From NCBI GenBank assembly GCA_904418995.1, contig CAJFQF010000008.1, positions 53,210 to 117,209 of the forward strand: DNA of 64,000 bases. Reading direction: 5' to 3'. A model generated the notes under the pieces. The model searched no databases. It worked only from the letters and a program-made list of their open reading frames with translations, and was not told the origin of the DNA. Within the stretch, counting starts at the first letter, position 1. Every line of letters starts with the position of its first letter. The translations under genes and the position numbers were made by a program. The stretch is from Heritagella_A intestinalis (GTDB taxonomy: Bacteria > Bacillota > Clostridia > Oscillospirales > Acutalibacteraceae). Of the stretch, positions 50,575-60,232 are shown piece after piece.

Positions 50575-52521
50575 TTGGCTGTTTTAAAGATTAAAGTCAT
50601 GAGCATTATCGGACGGATGTCCGAACTGGACAGCGTAGCTGCTGCCTGTGGCCGCTCCGGCGCTTTTCACCCCGACAATTCCCTTTCATTTTATTCCGAT
50701 ACCTCGGGCTTCTCCCCCATCAATGAAGAAGACCCCTTTGCGGGGCCTTTACAGGAGCTTACGGAAGCCGCGGCGCGGATTCGAAAAAAGCCTTCCCTTC
50801 TCAGCGAAGAACAAACCGCCGCTTACAGCGGGGATTTAGAAGAGGCCCGAGCCTACTGCCGCTCCTTTGCCTCTTTTGGCAATGACCTGCAGGCCCAGCG
50901 CTCCGCTACCCAGCAAAAAATTACCGAGTTAAACGACTGTATTTCCCGGGTAAAGCACTTTGTGGGACTGAACCTGAATTTGGACGAGGTGCACGCCTGC
51001 GATTACATCAAAGCGCGGTTCGGCTGCCTGCCTCGGGAGAGCTATGAAAAACTCAATTCCTTTACCGAGAATCCCTATATCATCTTTTTCCCCTGCTCCC
51101 AGGACTCTCAATACTATTGGGGCGTTTACTTCTCCCCCATCGAGCAGGTGGCCGAAGTGGACCGGATTTTTTCCAGCCTTTATTTTGAGCGGGTCCGTCT
51201 GACGGAAATGACCGGCACACCGGAGACCGCTTTGGAATCCCTGCGGGGCGAGCTGCAGAAGCAGCTGGACCTCATCGAACAATTAGATGACCGCATGGAG
51301 CAATACTGGAAAAAGGAAGCCGGCCGCTGCAACCTGATCTTCTCCTGGCTAACGGAAAAATCCACCTACTTCAGCATCCGCCGGTATGCGGCCCGGTATC
51401 ACGGGAACTTTGTGCTGACCGGATGGATTCCCGCTGAAATGGAAGGAGAATTCCGGGCGGTCCTGGATGAAATGGAATCTGTAGAATACACCTTTGACGC
51501 AGCGGAAAATGAAATGATTCACTCCCCGCCTGTCAAGCTGAAGAACAAGAAGCCCTTCCGGCCCTTTGAATTCTTTGTGGACCTGTATGGCCTGCCGGCT
51601 TATGACGAAGTGGATCCCACCGCTTTGGTGGCCATTACGTATATCCTGCTTTTCGGCATCATGTTCGGCGACCTTGGCCAAGGATTGTGTGTTTCTATTA
51701 TCGGCTACCTGATGTGGCGGCTGAAAAAAATGGCGCTTGGCAAGATTTTGATTCCCTGCGGTATTTCTTCCGCCGTCTTCGGCCTGATCTTCGGCTCGGT
51801 GTTCGGATTTGAACACGCCCTGGATCCCCTGTACCATGCGCTGTTTGGCTTGGAAGAGAAGCCCGTAGAGGTGATGGAGCCTGCAACCACCAACATGATT
51901 ATCTATGGCGCTGTGGGAATGGGTATTGTTTTGGTGATGGTCGCAATCCTCATCAATATCTATTCCAGCCTGAAGCGTCACCGCTATGAAAGCGCCCTGT
52001 TTGGCCCCAACGGCGTGGCGGGATTTGTGTTTTACACCGCGCTGGTTTTGGGTTTTGGATTGCAGATGATCACTGGACAGACCATTGTGACCCTGCCCTA
52101 TGTGATCTGCCTGATTGTTCTGCCGCTGCTGGTTATCTTCTTCCGGGAAGTGCTGGGGGACTTTGTGGAACACAAGCCCCATCCCCTGCCGAAAAAGTGG
52201 GGCGAATTTATCATGCAGAACTTCTTTGAGGTCTTTGAGTATCTGCTGAGCTACGCCAGCAACACCATTTCCTTCCTCCGTGTGGGCGCCTTTGTGCTGG
52301 TCCACGCCGGCATGATGGTGGTGGTCTTTACCCTGGCGGAAATGACCAGCGGCATTGGCTATGTGATCGTTGTGATAATCGGCAACGCCCTGATTACCGC
52401 TTTGGAAGCCCTGCTGGTGGGAATCCAAGTGCTGCGTCTTGAATTCTACGAGATGTTCAGCCGCTTCTTTGACGGCGATGGCCGTCCCTTTACTCCGGTA
52501 ACCGTGCGCAGAAAGGATTGA
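50575..52521 (+). CDS. atpI: V-type ATP synthase subunit I (a subunit)
   Basis: 648 residues. Soluble N-terminal half (about 1-330) for stalk contacts; membrane half of about seven helices starting at DEVDPTALVAITYILLFGIM, containing GDLGQGL and SYASNTISFLRVGAFVLVHA with the arginine of the ion channel. Carries ions between membrane half-channels and the K ring. Start codon is TTG at 50575 with GGGG about 10 bases upstream. Confidence 0.95.
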   Translation: MAVLKIKVMSIIGRMSELDSVAAACGRSGAFHPDNSLSFYSDTSGFSPINEEDPFAGPLQELTEAAARIRKKPSLLSEEQTAAYSGDLEEARAYCRSFASFGNDLQAQRSATQQKITELNDCISRVKHFVGLNLNLDEVHACDYIKARFGCLPRESYEKLNSFTENPYIIFFPCSQDSQYYWGVYFSPIEQVAEVDRIFSSLYFERVRLTEMTGTPETALESLRGELQKQLDLIEQLDDRMEQYWKKEAGRCNLIFSWLTEKSTYFSIRRYAARYHGNFVLTGWIPAEMEGEFRAVLDEMESVEYTFDAAENEMIHSPPVKLKNKKPFRPFEFFVDLYGLPAYDEVDPTALVAITYILLFGIMFGDLGQGLCVSIIGYLMWRLKKMALGKILIPCGISSAVFGLIFGSVFGFEHALDPLYHALFGLEEKPVEVMEPATTNMIIYGAVGMGIVLVMVAILINIYSSLKRHRYESALFGPNGVAGFVFYTALVLGFGLQMITGQTIVTLPYVICLIVLPLLVIFFREVLGDFVEHKPHPLPKKWGEFIMQNFFEVFEYLLSYASNTISFLRVGAFVLVHAGMMVVVFTLAEMTSGIGYVIVVIIGNALITALEALLVGIQVLRLEFYEMFSRFFDGDGRPFTPVTVRRKD

Positions 52522-52587
52522 GCTTCTGCGCGGCTACATATATACTCTTTATCTTTTTGAAACTCGTAAAACTTGGAGGTATTTACT

Positions 52588-53031
52588 ATGTCTACTGTGA
52601 TTTTGATGGCCCTGCCTGTGGTATTTCTGGCTCTGTCCGTTTGGTATGCAAGACGCGCTGTGAAGCGCGGCGCAAAGCCTTCCCGCGCTTTCCTCCGTCA
52701 GCTGGCCTCCTTTGCAGTTGTCTGCCTGGTGGTGCTGGCCGCTCCCATGATTGCTTCCGCTGCAAGCACCGACGCTGCCGGTGCTGCTAATGCAGTGGCT
52801 TCCGCTGCTCCTGACCTGACCGCCGGCCTGGGCATGATCGCTGCTGCTCTGGCGGTTGGCATCGCTGGTGTAGGCGGCGGTGTGGCTGTTGCCGCTGCTG
52901 CTCCCGCTGCTATCGGCGCCACCTCTGAGGATCCCAAGGCTTTTGGTAAGGCTATCATCTTTGTGGCTCTGGGCGAAGGTATTGCTCTGTATGGCCTGCT
53001 GATTGCCATCCTGATCCTCAACAAGTTCTAA
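52588..53031 (+). CDS. atpK: V-type ATP synthase subunit K (proteolipid)
   Basis: 147 residues, three hydrophobic stretches: an N-terminal helix followed by a short basic loop and a second helix (about 44-62), then a c-type hairpin with EDPKAFGKAIIFVALGEGIALYGLL. The ion-binding Glu is in ALGEGIALYG. The first hairpin helix (GVGGGVAVAAAAPAA) lacks the glutamine found in known Na+ rings, which hints at proton use; this is inference. Start at 52588, GGAGG 8 bases upstream; an upstream in-frame TTG contains that site. Confidence 0.93.
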   Translation: MSTVILMALPVVFLALSVWYARRAVKRGAKPSRAFLRQLASFAVVCLVVLAAPMIASAASTDAAGAANAVASAAPDLTAGLGMIAAALAVGIAGVGGGVAVAAAAPAAIGATSEDPKAFGKAIIFVALGEGIALYGLLIAILILNKF

Positions 53032-53046
53032 TAGACTGAAAAACAC

Positions 53047-53180
53047 GGGCCCGGCCCGAAAAGGCTGGTTCTGAGGCGGGCGCCGCAGAATGGAAGCCGC
53101 CGCTTCCTCTCTTGGGGCGGTTTCAAAGCCTTTGACCAGGGGTCCGGTGCAAAATTCCGGTTTTGCAGCGGGCCCTTATT
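53047..53180 (+). promoter_or_regulatory. Terminator-like structured spacer between atpK and atpF
   Basis: GGGCCCG (53047-53053) can close a long structure with CGGGCCC (53169-53175), which is followed by TTATTTTTT. Inside are GGAAGC/GCTTCC (about 53093-53107) and GCAAAA/TTTTGC (about 53149-53166). This looks like a partial terminator or processing site that would raise K-ring subunit output relative to later genes. Confidence 0.45.
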
Positions 53181-53201
53181 TTTTGGAAAGCAGGTGATTT
53201 C

Positions 53202-53510
53202 ATGCGCTTTTATTTGATCAGCGACAACGTGGATACCCAGGTTGGCATGCGCTTGGCTGGAATTGAGGGCGTTGTGGTGCATGAAGCCGATGAGGTGCGC
53301 CGGGAGCTTACAAAGGCCATGGAGATGGAGGATGTGGCGGTTGTTCTGATTACGGAGCGGCTGCTTACCCTCTGCCCGGAGCTGGTGTATGACTTTAAGC
53401 TCAACCGCAAGCGGCCTTTGATCGTAGAAATTCCCGACCGCCACGGCAACGGCCGCACCAAGGATTCCATTACCCGGTATGTGCGGGAAGCCATCGGTGT
53501 GAAGATATAA
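53202..53510 (+). CDS. atpF: V-type ATP synthase subunit F
   Basis: 102 residues; YLISDNVDTQVGMRLAGIEGVVV and VAVVLITERLLTLCPELVYDFKL match PF01990. Part of the central stalk with subunit D. Start at 53202 with AGGTGAT upstream; the frame extends back into the spacer without a site. Confidence 0.93.
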   Translation: MRFYLISDNVDTQVGMRLAGIEGVVVHEADEVRRELTKAMEMEDVAVVLITERLLTLCPELVYDFKLNRKRPLIVEIPDRHGNGRTKDSITRYVREAIGVKI

Positions 53511-53535
53511 CTCGCAGAATGGAGGGAGCCAGGGA

Positions 53536-54132
53536 ATGGTTACCAATGAAGAAAAGCTCAGTAAATTCAATCAGGCCATCCACCATTATGCGGAGGAACA
53601 GCGCCGGAAGATTGAAGAAGAAGTAGAAAGATTCAAAGAAAAAGAGCTCAGTGAAGCAGAAGACGAGGTCCTTCGGGAAGCATATCAGCTGATTCAGAAG
53701 GAAATGGCGCAGATGCGCAACAACATTACAAAGGAAATGGCCCATCGGGAAATGGACGCCCGGCGGGAGCTTCTGGAAAAACGGCAGCAGATTATGGAGT
53801 CTGTGTTTCAGCAGGCCGGCGAAAAGCTGAAGGAATTTGCCGCCAGCCCCGATTATCCGGCCTGGATGGAGCGCCACTGCAAGGAGATTGCAAAGACTTT
53901 TGTCAAACCCGGCACCGTGCTGTATCTGCGCTCGGAAGACCTGTCTATGAAGGACGCCCTGCAAAAGGCCTTTGGGGCCGGCTGTGAATTCCGGGCGGAC
54001 GAAAGCATCCGTCTGGGCGGCATCCGGGCACAAAACCTGGAAATGGGCCTGGTGGCAGACGACACGCTGGACGCCCTGCTGGAAAACCAGCGGGAATGGT
54101 TTGAAGAAAATTCGGGCCTGCGGGTCCAGTAA
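53536..54132 (+). CDS. atpE: V-type ATP synthase subunit E
   Basis: 198 residues. The first 110 form a charged coiled coil (AEEQRRKIEEEVERFKEKEL), the C-terminal part a globular domain ending DDTLDALLENQREWFEENSG. Peripheral stalk partner of the G/H-like subunit at 49199. GGAGG lies 7-8 bases before the ATG. Confidence 0.92.
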   Translation: MVTNEEKLSKFNQAIHHYAEEQRRKIEEEVERFKEKELSEAEDEVLREAYQLIQKEMAQMRNNITKEMAHREMDARRELLEKRQQIMESVFQQAGEKLKEFAASPDYPAWMERHCKEIAKTFVKPGTVLYLRSEDLSMKDALQKAFGAGCEFRADESIRLGGIRAQNLEMGLVADDTLDALLENQREWFEENSGLRVQ

Positions 54133-54201
54133 CGCCGCCGGTCGGCATCAATCCCGTGGAGGCTCCCCAAGGGCCCCCACAGAAAGGCTTGGTACTTTCA
54201 A

Positions 54202-55962
54202 ATGGAAAAGAAAGACGTAATCTTTGGAATAAACGGCCCGGTGGTCACCGTCCGCGGCGCTCGCAGCTTCTCCATGATGGAGATGGTCTATGTGGGAAAT
54301 GAGCGCCTGGTGGGCGAGATCATCGGCATTACCAGTGAATTCACCACCATCCAGGTATACGAGGAAACCACCGGCCTGCGCCCGGGGGAGCCTGTGGTGG
54401 GCACCGGGAGTCCCATGAATGTGACTTTGGGCCCCGGCATCCTGGACAATATTTTCGACGGCATTGAGCGTCCCCTGAAGGCCATTGCCGAGGAAAGCGG
54501 TTCCTTTATCAACCGCGGCAGCAGCGTATCTGCTTTGGATACGGAGCGTCTGTGGGACGTGACCGTGACGGTAAAGCCCGGGGATATTCTCAGTGGCGGC
54601 GATTTCTACGCCGAATGCCCGGAGACCCCCATTATCCGCCACAAGTGCATGGTTCCCCCTGCCCTTTCCGGCGAGGTGGTTTCCGTAGCCCCCAACGGCT
54701 CCTATCGTGTCAACGACACCATCGTAACCCTGCGGGACAAAAAGGGCGTGGAACATAAGCTCACCCTGTGCCAGCGCTGGCCTATCCGGACGCCCCGTCC
54801 GGTGAGCAAGCGCCTCTCTCCCCGCGTGCCTTTGATTACCGGCCAGCGTGTCATCGACACCCTGTTCCCCATTGCAAAAGGCGGCACGGCGGCGATTCCC
54901 GGCGGTTTCGGTACGGGCAAGACCATGACCCAGCATCAGCTGGCAAAGTGGTGCGACGCTGACATTATCATCTATGTGGGCTGCGGCGAACGCGGCAACG
55001 AGATGTCCCAGGTGCTGGACGAATTCAGCGAACTGATTGACCCCAAGAGCGGCCGTCCCATGACAGACCGCACCACCCTCATCGCCAACACCTCCAATAT
55101 GCCTGTGGCAGCCCGTGAGGCTTCCATTTACACCGGCATTACCCTGGCGGAATATTACCGGGACATGGGCTATCATGTGGCCATTATGGCTGACTCCACT
55201 TCCCGTTGGGCCGAGGCTCTCCGTGAAATCTCCGGCCGGCTGGAAGAAATGCCCGCAGAAGAAGGCTTCCCCGCCTATCTGCCCTCCCGTTTGTCTGAAT
55301 TCTACGAGCGGGCCGGCATGGTGGACAACCTCAACGGAACCGATGGCTCTGTGACCATTATCGGCGCAGTGTCTCCTCAGGGCTCCGACTTCTCCGAGCC
55401 TGTCACCCAGAACACCAAGCGTTTTACCCGCTGCTTCTGGGCGTTGGATAAATCCCTGGCCTATGCCCGCCATTATCCGGCTATCAACTGGACTTCCAGC
55501 TACAGCGAATACTTCACCGATCTGGATTCCTGGTATACGGAGCATGTGGGGGCGGAATTTGTCAAATACCGCAAGAGCATCAACCGCCTGCTGCAGGAAG
55601 AAAACCAGCTCATGGAAATCGTCAAGCTCATCGGCTCTGACGTGCTCCCCGACGATCAGAAGCTGGTCATTGAAACGGCCCGGGTCATCCGGGTAGGCTT
55701 CCTCCAGCAGAACGCCTTCCATGCCGACGATACGTTCGTCCCCCTGGAAAAGCAGAAGCGGATGATGGAAGTGATCCTCCATCTTTACCAGAAGGCCCAT
55801 CAGCTGGTGGCAGCGGCCGTGCCCATCTCCTCCATCCTGGAGACCGGCCTCTTTGACAAGCTGGTAAAGATGAAGTACGACATCCCCAACGACCATTTGG
55901 AGATCTTCGATCAATATCGTAAGGAGATCGACGAAAAGATGGCCGGGGTCCTCGAGTCCTGA
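54202..55962 (+). CDS. atpA: V-type ATP synthase catalytic subunit A
   Basis: 586 residues. Nucleotide-binding catalytic subunit of the A3B3 head. The Walker A reads GGFGTGKTM where the family usually has GPFGSGKT; GCGERGNEM, SNMPVAAREASIYTG and DSTSRWAEALREISGRLEEMP are standard. AGAAAGG is the nearest ribosome-site-like sequence. It runs in either direction: ATP synthesis or ion pumping, depending on conditions. Confidence 0.97.
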   Translation: MEKKDVIFGINGPVVTVRGARSFSMMEMVYVGNERLVGEIIGITSEFTTIQVYEETTGLRPGEPVVGTGSPMNVTLGPGILDNIFDGIERPLKAIAEESGSFINRGSSVSALDTERLWDVTVTVKPGDILSGGDFYAECPETPIIRHKCMVPPALSGEVVSVAPNGSYRVNDTIVTLRDKKGVEHKLTLCQRWPIRTPRPVSKRLSPRVPLITGQRVIDTLFPIAKGGTAAIPGGFGTGKTMTQHQLAKWCDADIIIYVGCGERGNEMSQVLDEFSELIDPKSGRPMTDRTTLIANTSNMPVAAREASIYTGITLAEYYRDMGYHVAIMADSTSRWAEALREISGRLEEMPAEEGFPAYLPSRLSEFYERAGMVDNLNGTDGSVTIIGAVSPQGSDFSEPVTQNTKRFTRCFWALDKSLAYARHYPAINWTSSYSEYFTDLDSWYTEHVGAEFVKYRKSINRLLQEENQLMEIVKLIGSDVLPDDQKLVIETARVIRVGFLQQNAFHADDTFVPLEKQKRMMEVILHLYQKAHQLVAAAVPISSILETGLFDKLVKMKYDIPNDHLEIFDQYRKEIDEKMAGVLES

Positions 55963-56044
55963 GGATTCTCTGCAAAACGGGCGTCCCCCGTGCGAAGACG
56001 CCTGTGCAGTGCAATACGGTCGCACGGAGAAATGGCGGTATATC

Positions 56045-57472
56045 ATGATTCTTGATTATATTGGCGTAAAAGAAATCAATGGTTCCCTCATCGTACTGGA
56101 TGACGTGCAGGACGCTTCCTTTGAGGAAATCGTTACCATTCGTCTGGAAAACGGGTCCCTGCGCCAGGGCCGTGTGGTACAGATGGAGGGGAACCGGGTT
56201 GTGGTACAGGTATTCCAGGGAACCCGCGGGATCTCTCTGGACAACACCCGTACCCGCCTCATGGGGCGGCCCATGGAGCTGCCCCTTTCCCCCGAGATCC
56301 TGGGCCGTGTATTCGACGGCGCCGGCCGTCCCATTGACGGGCTGGGGGATATTTTCCCGGTTAAGCGGGCCAATATCAACGGCACGCCCATTAACCCGGT
56401 GTCCCGCGTATATCCCAAAAACTACATTAACACCGGTATTTCCTCGATCGATGTGCTGATGACCCTGATTCGCGGCCAGAAGCTGCCCATCTTCTCGGGT
56501 TCCGGCATGAACCACAACGAGCTGGCTGTGCAGATTGCCCGGCAGGCCAAGATTAAGGATGCTACCGGCGATAATTTCGCCATTGTGTTCGCAGCTATGG
56601 GCGTGAAAAACGACGTTGCCGAGTACTTCCGGCAGTCCTTTGACGAGTCCGGCGTACTGTCCAAGGTGGTGATGTTCCTGAATCTGGCCAACGATCCCAT
56701 TATCGAGCGTACCCTGACCCCCCGCTGCGCTTTGACGGCGGCAGAGTATCTGGCTTTTGAGCGGGATATGCACGTGCTGGTAATTATGACGGATATGACC
56801 TCCTATGCCGAGGCCCTGCGTGAGTTCAGCTCCTCCAAGGGCGAGATTCCCGGCAGAAAGGGCTTCCCCGGCTACCTGTATTCCGACCTGGCTTCCCTGT
56901 ATGAACGGGCCGGCATGGTGCGGGGCAAAAACGGCAGCGTAACACAGATTCCTATTCTGACCATGCCCAACGACGACATCACCCACCCGGTGCCCGACCT
57001 GACCGGCTACATCACCGAGGGCCAGATCGTACTGGATCGTGCTCTGGCCGGCAGCGGCGTGTATCCCCCGGTTTCTGTGCTGCCCTCCCTGTCCCGTCTG
57101 ATGAAAGACGGCATCGGCGCCGGCTACACCCGTGAGGACCATTCGGCTCTGTCTAACCAGCTCTTTGCGGCATATGCCCATGTGATGGACGCCCGTTCTC
57201 TGGCTTCTGTTATCGGCGAGGAAGAGCTCTCCCCCACGGATAAGCAGTATATTGAGTTTGGCAAGAAGTTTGAATCCCAGTTTCTGAATCAGGGATTCAA
57301 TGAGAACCGTACCATCGAAGAGAGCTTGGATTTGGGCTGGAAGCTGCTGACCTATCTGCCCAGAGAAGAGCTGGATCGTGTGGACGATGAGATTTTGGAT
57401 CAGTATTATGAAAAGGCCAAAGGCGCTGTAGTGGACGCCGCTCCCGAAAGCGCTGAAAGCAGCGAAGGCTAA
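56045..57472 (+). CDS. atpB: V-type ATP synthase subunit B
   Basis: 475 residues. Non-catalytic head subunit: a degenerate P-loop (FSGSGMNHNELA) in place of Walker A, YLYSDLASLYERAG and PNDDITHPVPDLTGYITEGQI. The start at 56045 is chosen by alignment to the family N-terminus (ILDYIGVKEINGSLIVLD); the ribosome site is weak (GGAG about 12-15 bases upstream). Confidence 0.97.
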   Translation: MILDYIGVKEINGSLIVLDDVQDASFEEIVTIRLENGSLRQGRVVQMEGNRVVVQVFQGTRGISLDNTRTRLMGRPMELPLSPEILGRVFDGAGRPIDGLGDIFPVKRANINGTPINPVSRVYPKNYINTGISSIDVLMTLIRGQKLPIFSGSGMNHNELAVQIARQAKIKDATGDNFAIVFAAMGVKNDVAEYFRQSFDESGVLSKVVMFLNLANDPIIERTLTPRCALTAAEYLAFERDMHVLVIMTDMTSYAEALREFSSSKGEIPGRKGFPGYLYSDLASLYERAGMVRGKNGSVTQIPILTMPNDDITHPVPDLTGYITEGQIVLDRALAGSGVYPPVSVLPSLSRLMKDGIGAGYTREDHSALSNQLFAAYAHVMDARSLASVIGEEELSPTDKQYIEFGKKFESQFLNQGFNENRTIEESLDLGWKLLTYLPREELDRVDDEILDQYYEKAKGAVVDAAPESAESSEG

Positions 57473-57486
57473 GGAGGTGAAGCCCT

Positions 57487-58101
57487 ATGGCACAAGTCGT
57501 CCCAACCAAGGGCAACCTGTTGGCCACGAAAAAATCCCTGACCCTGGCCCGTACCGGCTTTGAACTCCTGGACCGGAAACGCAACATTCTGATTCGGGAA
57601 ATGATGGGCCTCATTGACCGGGCCAACGCCATTCAGGGAAAAATTGACTCTACCTACGAAGAGGCCTATCGGGCTTTGCAGCGGGCCAATATTACCCTGG
57701 GTATCTGCGGCGAGCTGGCCCAGACCGTGCCCCAGGAGGAAAATCTCCACGTGGCTTACCGCAGCGTCATGGGTGTGGAAATCCCCATGGTTTCCCTGAG
57801 CAAGACCTATTACCCGATTCCCTTTGGCCTGCACAGCTCCAACGATGCACTGGATAAGGCTTATAATAAGTTCAATGAGGTGAAGGAGCTGACTGCCGAG
57901 CTGGCTGAGGTGGAGAATAGCGTTTACCGGCTGGCAGACGCTATCAAAAAGACCCAGAAGCGCGCTAACGCTCTGAAGAACATCATGATTCCCCGTTTTG
58001 AGGAGACAGTGAAGTTCATTACCGACGCGCTGGAAGAAAAGGACCGGGAAGAATTCTCCCGGCTGAAGGTTATTAAAAAGCAAAAAAGTAAAGCAGGATA
58101 A
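57487..58101 (+). CDS. atpD: V-type ATP synthase subunit D
   Basis: 204 residues; the long antiparallel coiled coil of the central shaft. N-terminal PTKGNLLATKKSLTLARTG and the C-terminal KKTQKRANALKNIMIPRFEET are family hallmarks. AAGGAGG is 9 bases before the ATG. Last gene of the operon, 17 bases before a strong terminator. Confidence 0.96.
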   Translation: MAQVVPTKGNLLATKKSLTLARTGFELLDRKRNILIREMMGLIDRANAIQGKIDSTYEEAYRALQRANITLGICGELAQTVPQEENLHVAYRSVMGVEIPMVSLSKTYYPIPFGLHSSNDALDKAYNKFNEVKELTAELAEVENSVYRLADAIKKTQKRANALKNIMIPRFEETVKFITDALEEKDREEFSRLKVIKKQKSKAG

Positions 58102-58117
58102 GCCTCCTGCCTGCTGA

Positions 58118-58160
58118 AAAAGCCGCCTGGCATCCATCATGGGTGCCAGGCGGCTTTGTT
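58118..58160 (+). terminator. V-ATPase operon terminator
   Basis: AAAGCCGCCTGGCA (58119-58132) pairs with TGCCAGGCGGCTTT (58144-58157), then GTT. Symmetric enough to serve the convergent araC-type gene too. Confidence 0.9.
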
Positions 58161-58180
58161 ATACAATGGGACAAATACGC

Positions 58181-59029
58181 TCACCAATTCTGAGAAGTAT
58201 CCTTTGGAGACGTCCCCCCTTCCCGGACAACCTGGGAAGGAAGAATTCCCATCTGTTTCTTGAACACCTTGGTGAAATAAGAAACATCGGGAAAACCGCT
58301 GAGCCGTGCGCTTTCGGAGATATTGTATTTCCCGGTTTCCAGGAGGTTCCGGGCAGCGGCGCACCGCAGGTAGTGGATATATTCCAGCACAGAACGGCCT
58401 GTAGATTCTTTAAACATCCGGCAAAAATAATACTTGCTGAACCCTACATGACGGCACACTGCGTCCACGGTGAGCTTCTCCCGGAAATGGGCCCGGAGAT
58501 ACAAGATTGCCGATTTGACCGCGTCATCCTGCCGGGACCCTTGGGAAAGGCTGCCCGGCAGGGAATGGTATCGGTACAAGCTGGTGAAGAGCAGGTAAAT
58601 TTCTCCCCGCACCGCTTCTTTATAATACTTGTCTTTGGCCGCCATTTCCTCCACCAGACGGCGAAAATGCACCAGCGCCAGAGGGTCATCCGTGCGCCTT
58701 TCCAGGCGGACGGTCTGGAAAGAAAAAGAGGATTCCGCCAAAAGGGCCGGCTCCACAATCAGGCAGTAATAGCGGCAGCCCTCTGGGGCGTCCGGTGATA
58801 TATAGTGGACAGATCCGGAAGAAATCATAGCTAAGGTTCCAGGCGTCATACGGCATGGCTCACGGTCAGCCATGACTATCGCCGCACCTTCAATACAGTA
58901 GAGCAATTCAATCCCTTCGTGCCAGTGAGCAGCTTCCGCTCCGCCCTGGGCGCCGGAAAGAAAGTCCAGGTGGAAAATCACCGGGAAGGATGGGTCCTTA
59001 TGAGTTAAAGCCTCGTAAAAGGCCGGCAA
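58181..59029 (-). CDS. AraC family transcriptional regulator
   Basis: About 282 residues. The N-terminal cupin-like sensor has HWHEGIELLYCIEGAA and GTLAMISSGSVHYI; the C-terminal pair of helix-turn-helix motifs has VDAVCRHVGFSKYYFCRMFKE and NISESARLSGFPDVSYFTKVFKK. The frame opens at 59131, but that point lies within the promoter. I choose the TTG at 59029, 6 bases after GGGGAG; an ATG at 59059 is the alternative. It is divergent from the sugar genes and is the likely regulator of them. Confidence 0.87.
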   Translation of the reverse strand: MPAFYEALTHKDPSFPVIFHLDFLSGAQGGAEAAHWHEGIELLYCIEGAAIVMADREPCRMTPGTLAMISSGSVHYISPDAPEGCRYYCLIVEPALLAESSFSFQTVRLERRTDDPLALVHFRRLVEEMAAKDKYYKEAVRGEIYLLFTSLYRYHSLPGSLSQGSRQDDAVKSAILYLRAHFREKLTVDAVCRHVGFSKYYFCRMFKESTGRSVLEYIHYLRCAAARNLLETGKYNISESARLSGFPDVSYFTKVFKKQMGILPSQVVREGGTSPKDTSQNW

Positions 59030-59101
59030 AAGAATCTCCCCTTTCAAAAGCAAGATCATACCAAAACAAGGCAATATCCGCTCTTTACAATCTTCATTTT
59101 C

Positions 59102-59131
59102 ATTATAAAATAGAAGCCAGAAATCTGTCAA
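59102..59131 (-). promoter_or_regulatory. Promoter of the AraC-type gene
   Basis: Minus-strand TTGACA (59126-59131), 18-base spacer, TATAAT (59102-59107). No matching consensus promoter is visible for the divergent sugar genes, which suits activator control. Confidence 0.75.
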
Positions 59132-59296
59132 ACAAAATCGTGGATTTCTTCCTGTTTTTGTAAATGCTGCGGCGGTTTCTCCGAATATTGAGCAGAAATG
59201 TCCCCATATTCACCTGCTTTCTTCTCGGCGATTTTCCAAGCTCACGGAAAAGCCAAAAGCAGAATCGTCCTGAACCCTGAAAGGAGCTGTTTTATT

Positions 59297-60154
59297 ATGT
59301 ATCCATTTTCCATTGGAGTCCTGCTGGATTCCTTCCGTACCAACTGGCGTGATGCCTTAAAGCTGGCCGTCAAAACCGGCGTCACCGGCATCCAGGTCTA
59401 TGCCACCAGCGGCGAGTTTTCCCCCGAAGCCCTGAGCCATGCGGCCCGCCGGGAATTTCTGGACGCAGTGAAGTCCCATGGGCTGACCATCTCCGCCCTG
59501 TGCGGCGATTTGGGTCACGGTTTCTCCCACAAAGAGCAGAATCCAGAACTCATTGAAAAGAGCCGGCGCATTCTGGAAATGGCCAAGGAGTTGGAAACCG
59601 ATGTGGTCACCACCCATATCGGCGTAGTTCCCACGGATACTTCCTGTGAGAAATACCAGGTGATGCAGGATGCCTGCGGAAAACTGGCAGCCTATGCCGA
59701 TGAGCTGGACGCTCACTTTGCCATTGAAACCGGCCCGGAGACCGCCGCCACTTTGAAAGGCTTCCTGGACGGCCTTCACTCCACCGGTGTGGCCGTGAAC
59801 CTGGACCCCGCCAATTTTGTCATGGTTACCGGCGATGATCCCGTACAGGCTGTGTACACCCTTCAGGACTACATTGTCCACACCCATGCCAAAGACGGCG
59901 TCAAGCTGCTGGATGGAGACCCGCTGGTGATTTACGGCGAGGCAGCCGACACCACCATTGAGGACTCTATCCGGGAAGCCAAATATTTTGAGGAGCTTCC
60001 TTTGGGCGAGGGCAATGTGGATTTCCCTGCCTACTTGAAGGCTCTGGACGACATCGGCTATCAAGGCTTTTTGACCATCGAGCGGGAAGCCGGCGAAGAC
60101 CCGGTGGCGGACATTTTGAAGGCCGCCGATTTTCTCCGGGGGCTCATTGGCTGA
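59297..60154 (+). CDS. Sugar phosphate isomerase/epimerase family protein (first)
   Basis: 285 residues, xylose-isomerase-like TIM barrel. FSIGVLLDSFRTNWRDALKLA at the start, VVTTHIGVVP, FAIETGPE, VNLDPANF and HTHAKDG hold the metal ligands (Glu, Asp, His, Glu) expected of the family, ending TIEREAGEDPVADI. Start at 59297 with AAAGGAG 10 bases upstream. Substrate unknown; its partner dehydrogenase downstream suggests oxidation and epimerisation of a sugar or cyclitol. Confidence 0.86.
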   Translation: MYPFSIGVLLDSFRTNWRDALKLAVKTGVTGIQVYATSGEFSPEALSHAARREFLDAVKSHGLTISALCGDLGHGFSHKEQNPELIEKSRRILEMAKELETDVVTTHIGVVPTDTSCEKYQVMQDACGKLAAYADELDAHFAIETGPETAATLKGFLDGLHSTGVAVNLDPANFVMVTGDDPVQAVYTLQDYIVHTHAKDGVKLLDGDPLVIYGEAADTTIEDSIREAKYFEELPLGEGNVDFPAYLKALDDIGYQGFLTIEREAGEDPVADILKAADFLRGLIG

Positions 60155-60232
60155 ACCGGCAATATTCCCAAAAGCCCACGAGATATATATCCCATCTAAA
60201 ATTCAGAAAATCTGATTGTGAGGAATTCTATT

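Noticed and set aside
54148..56046. A 632-codon open frame opposite the V-ATPase A subunit
   Set aside because: It is a mirror of atpA codon bias. It has no ribosome site or known motif, and atpA has full family motifs.
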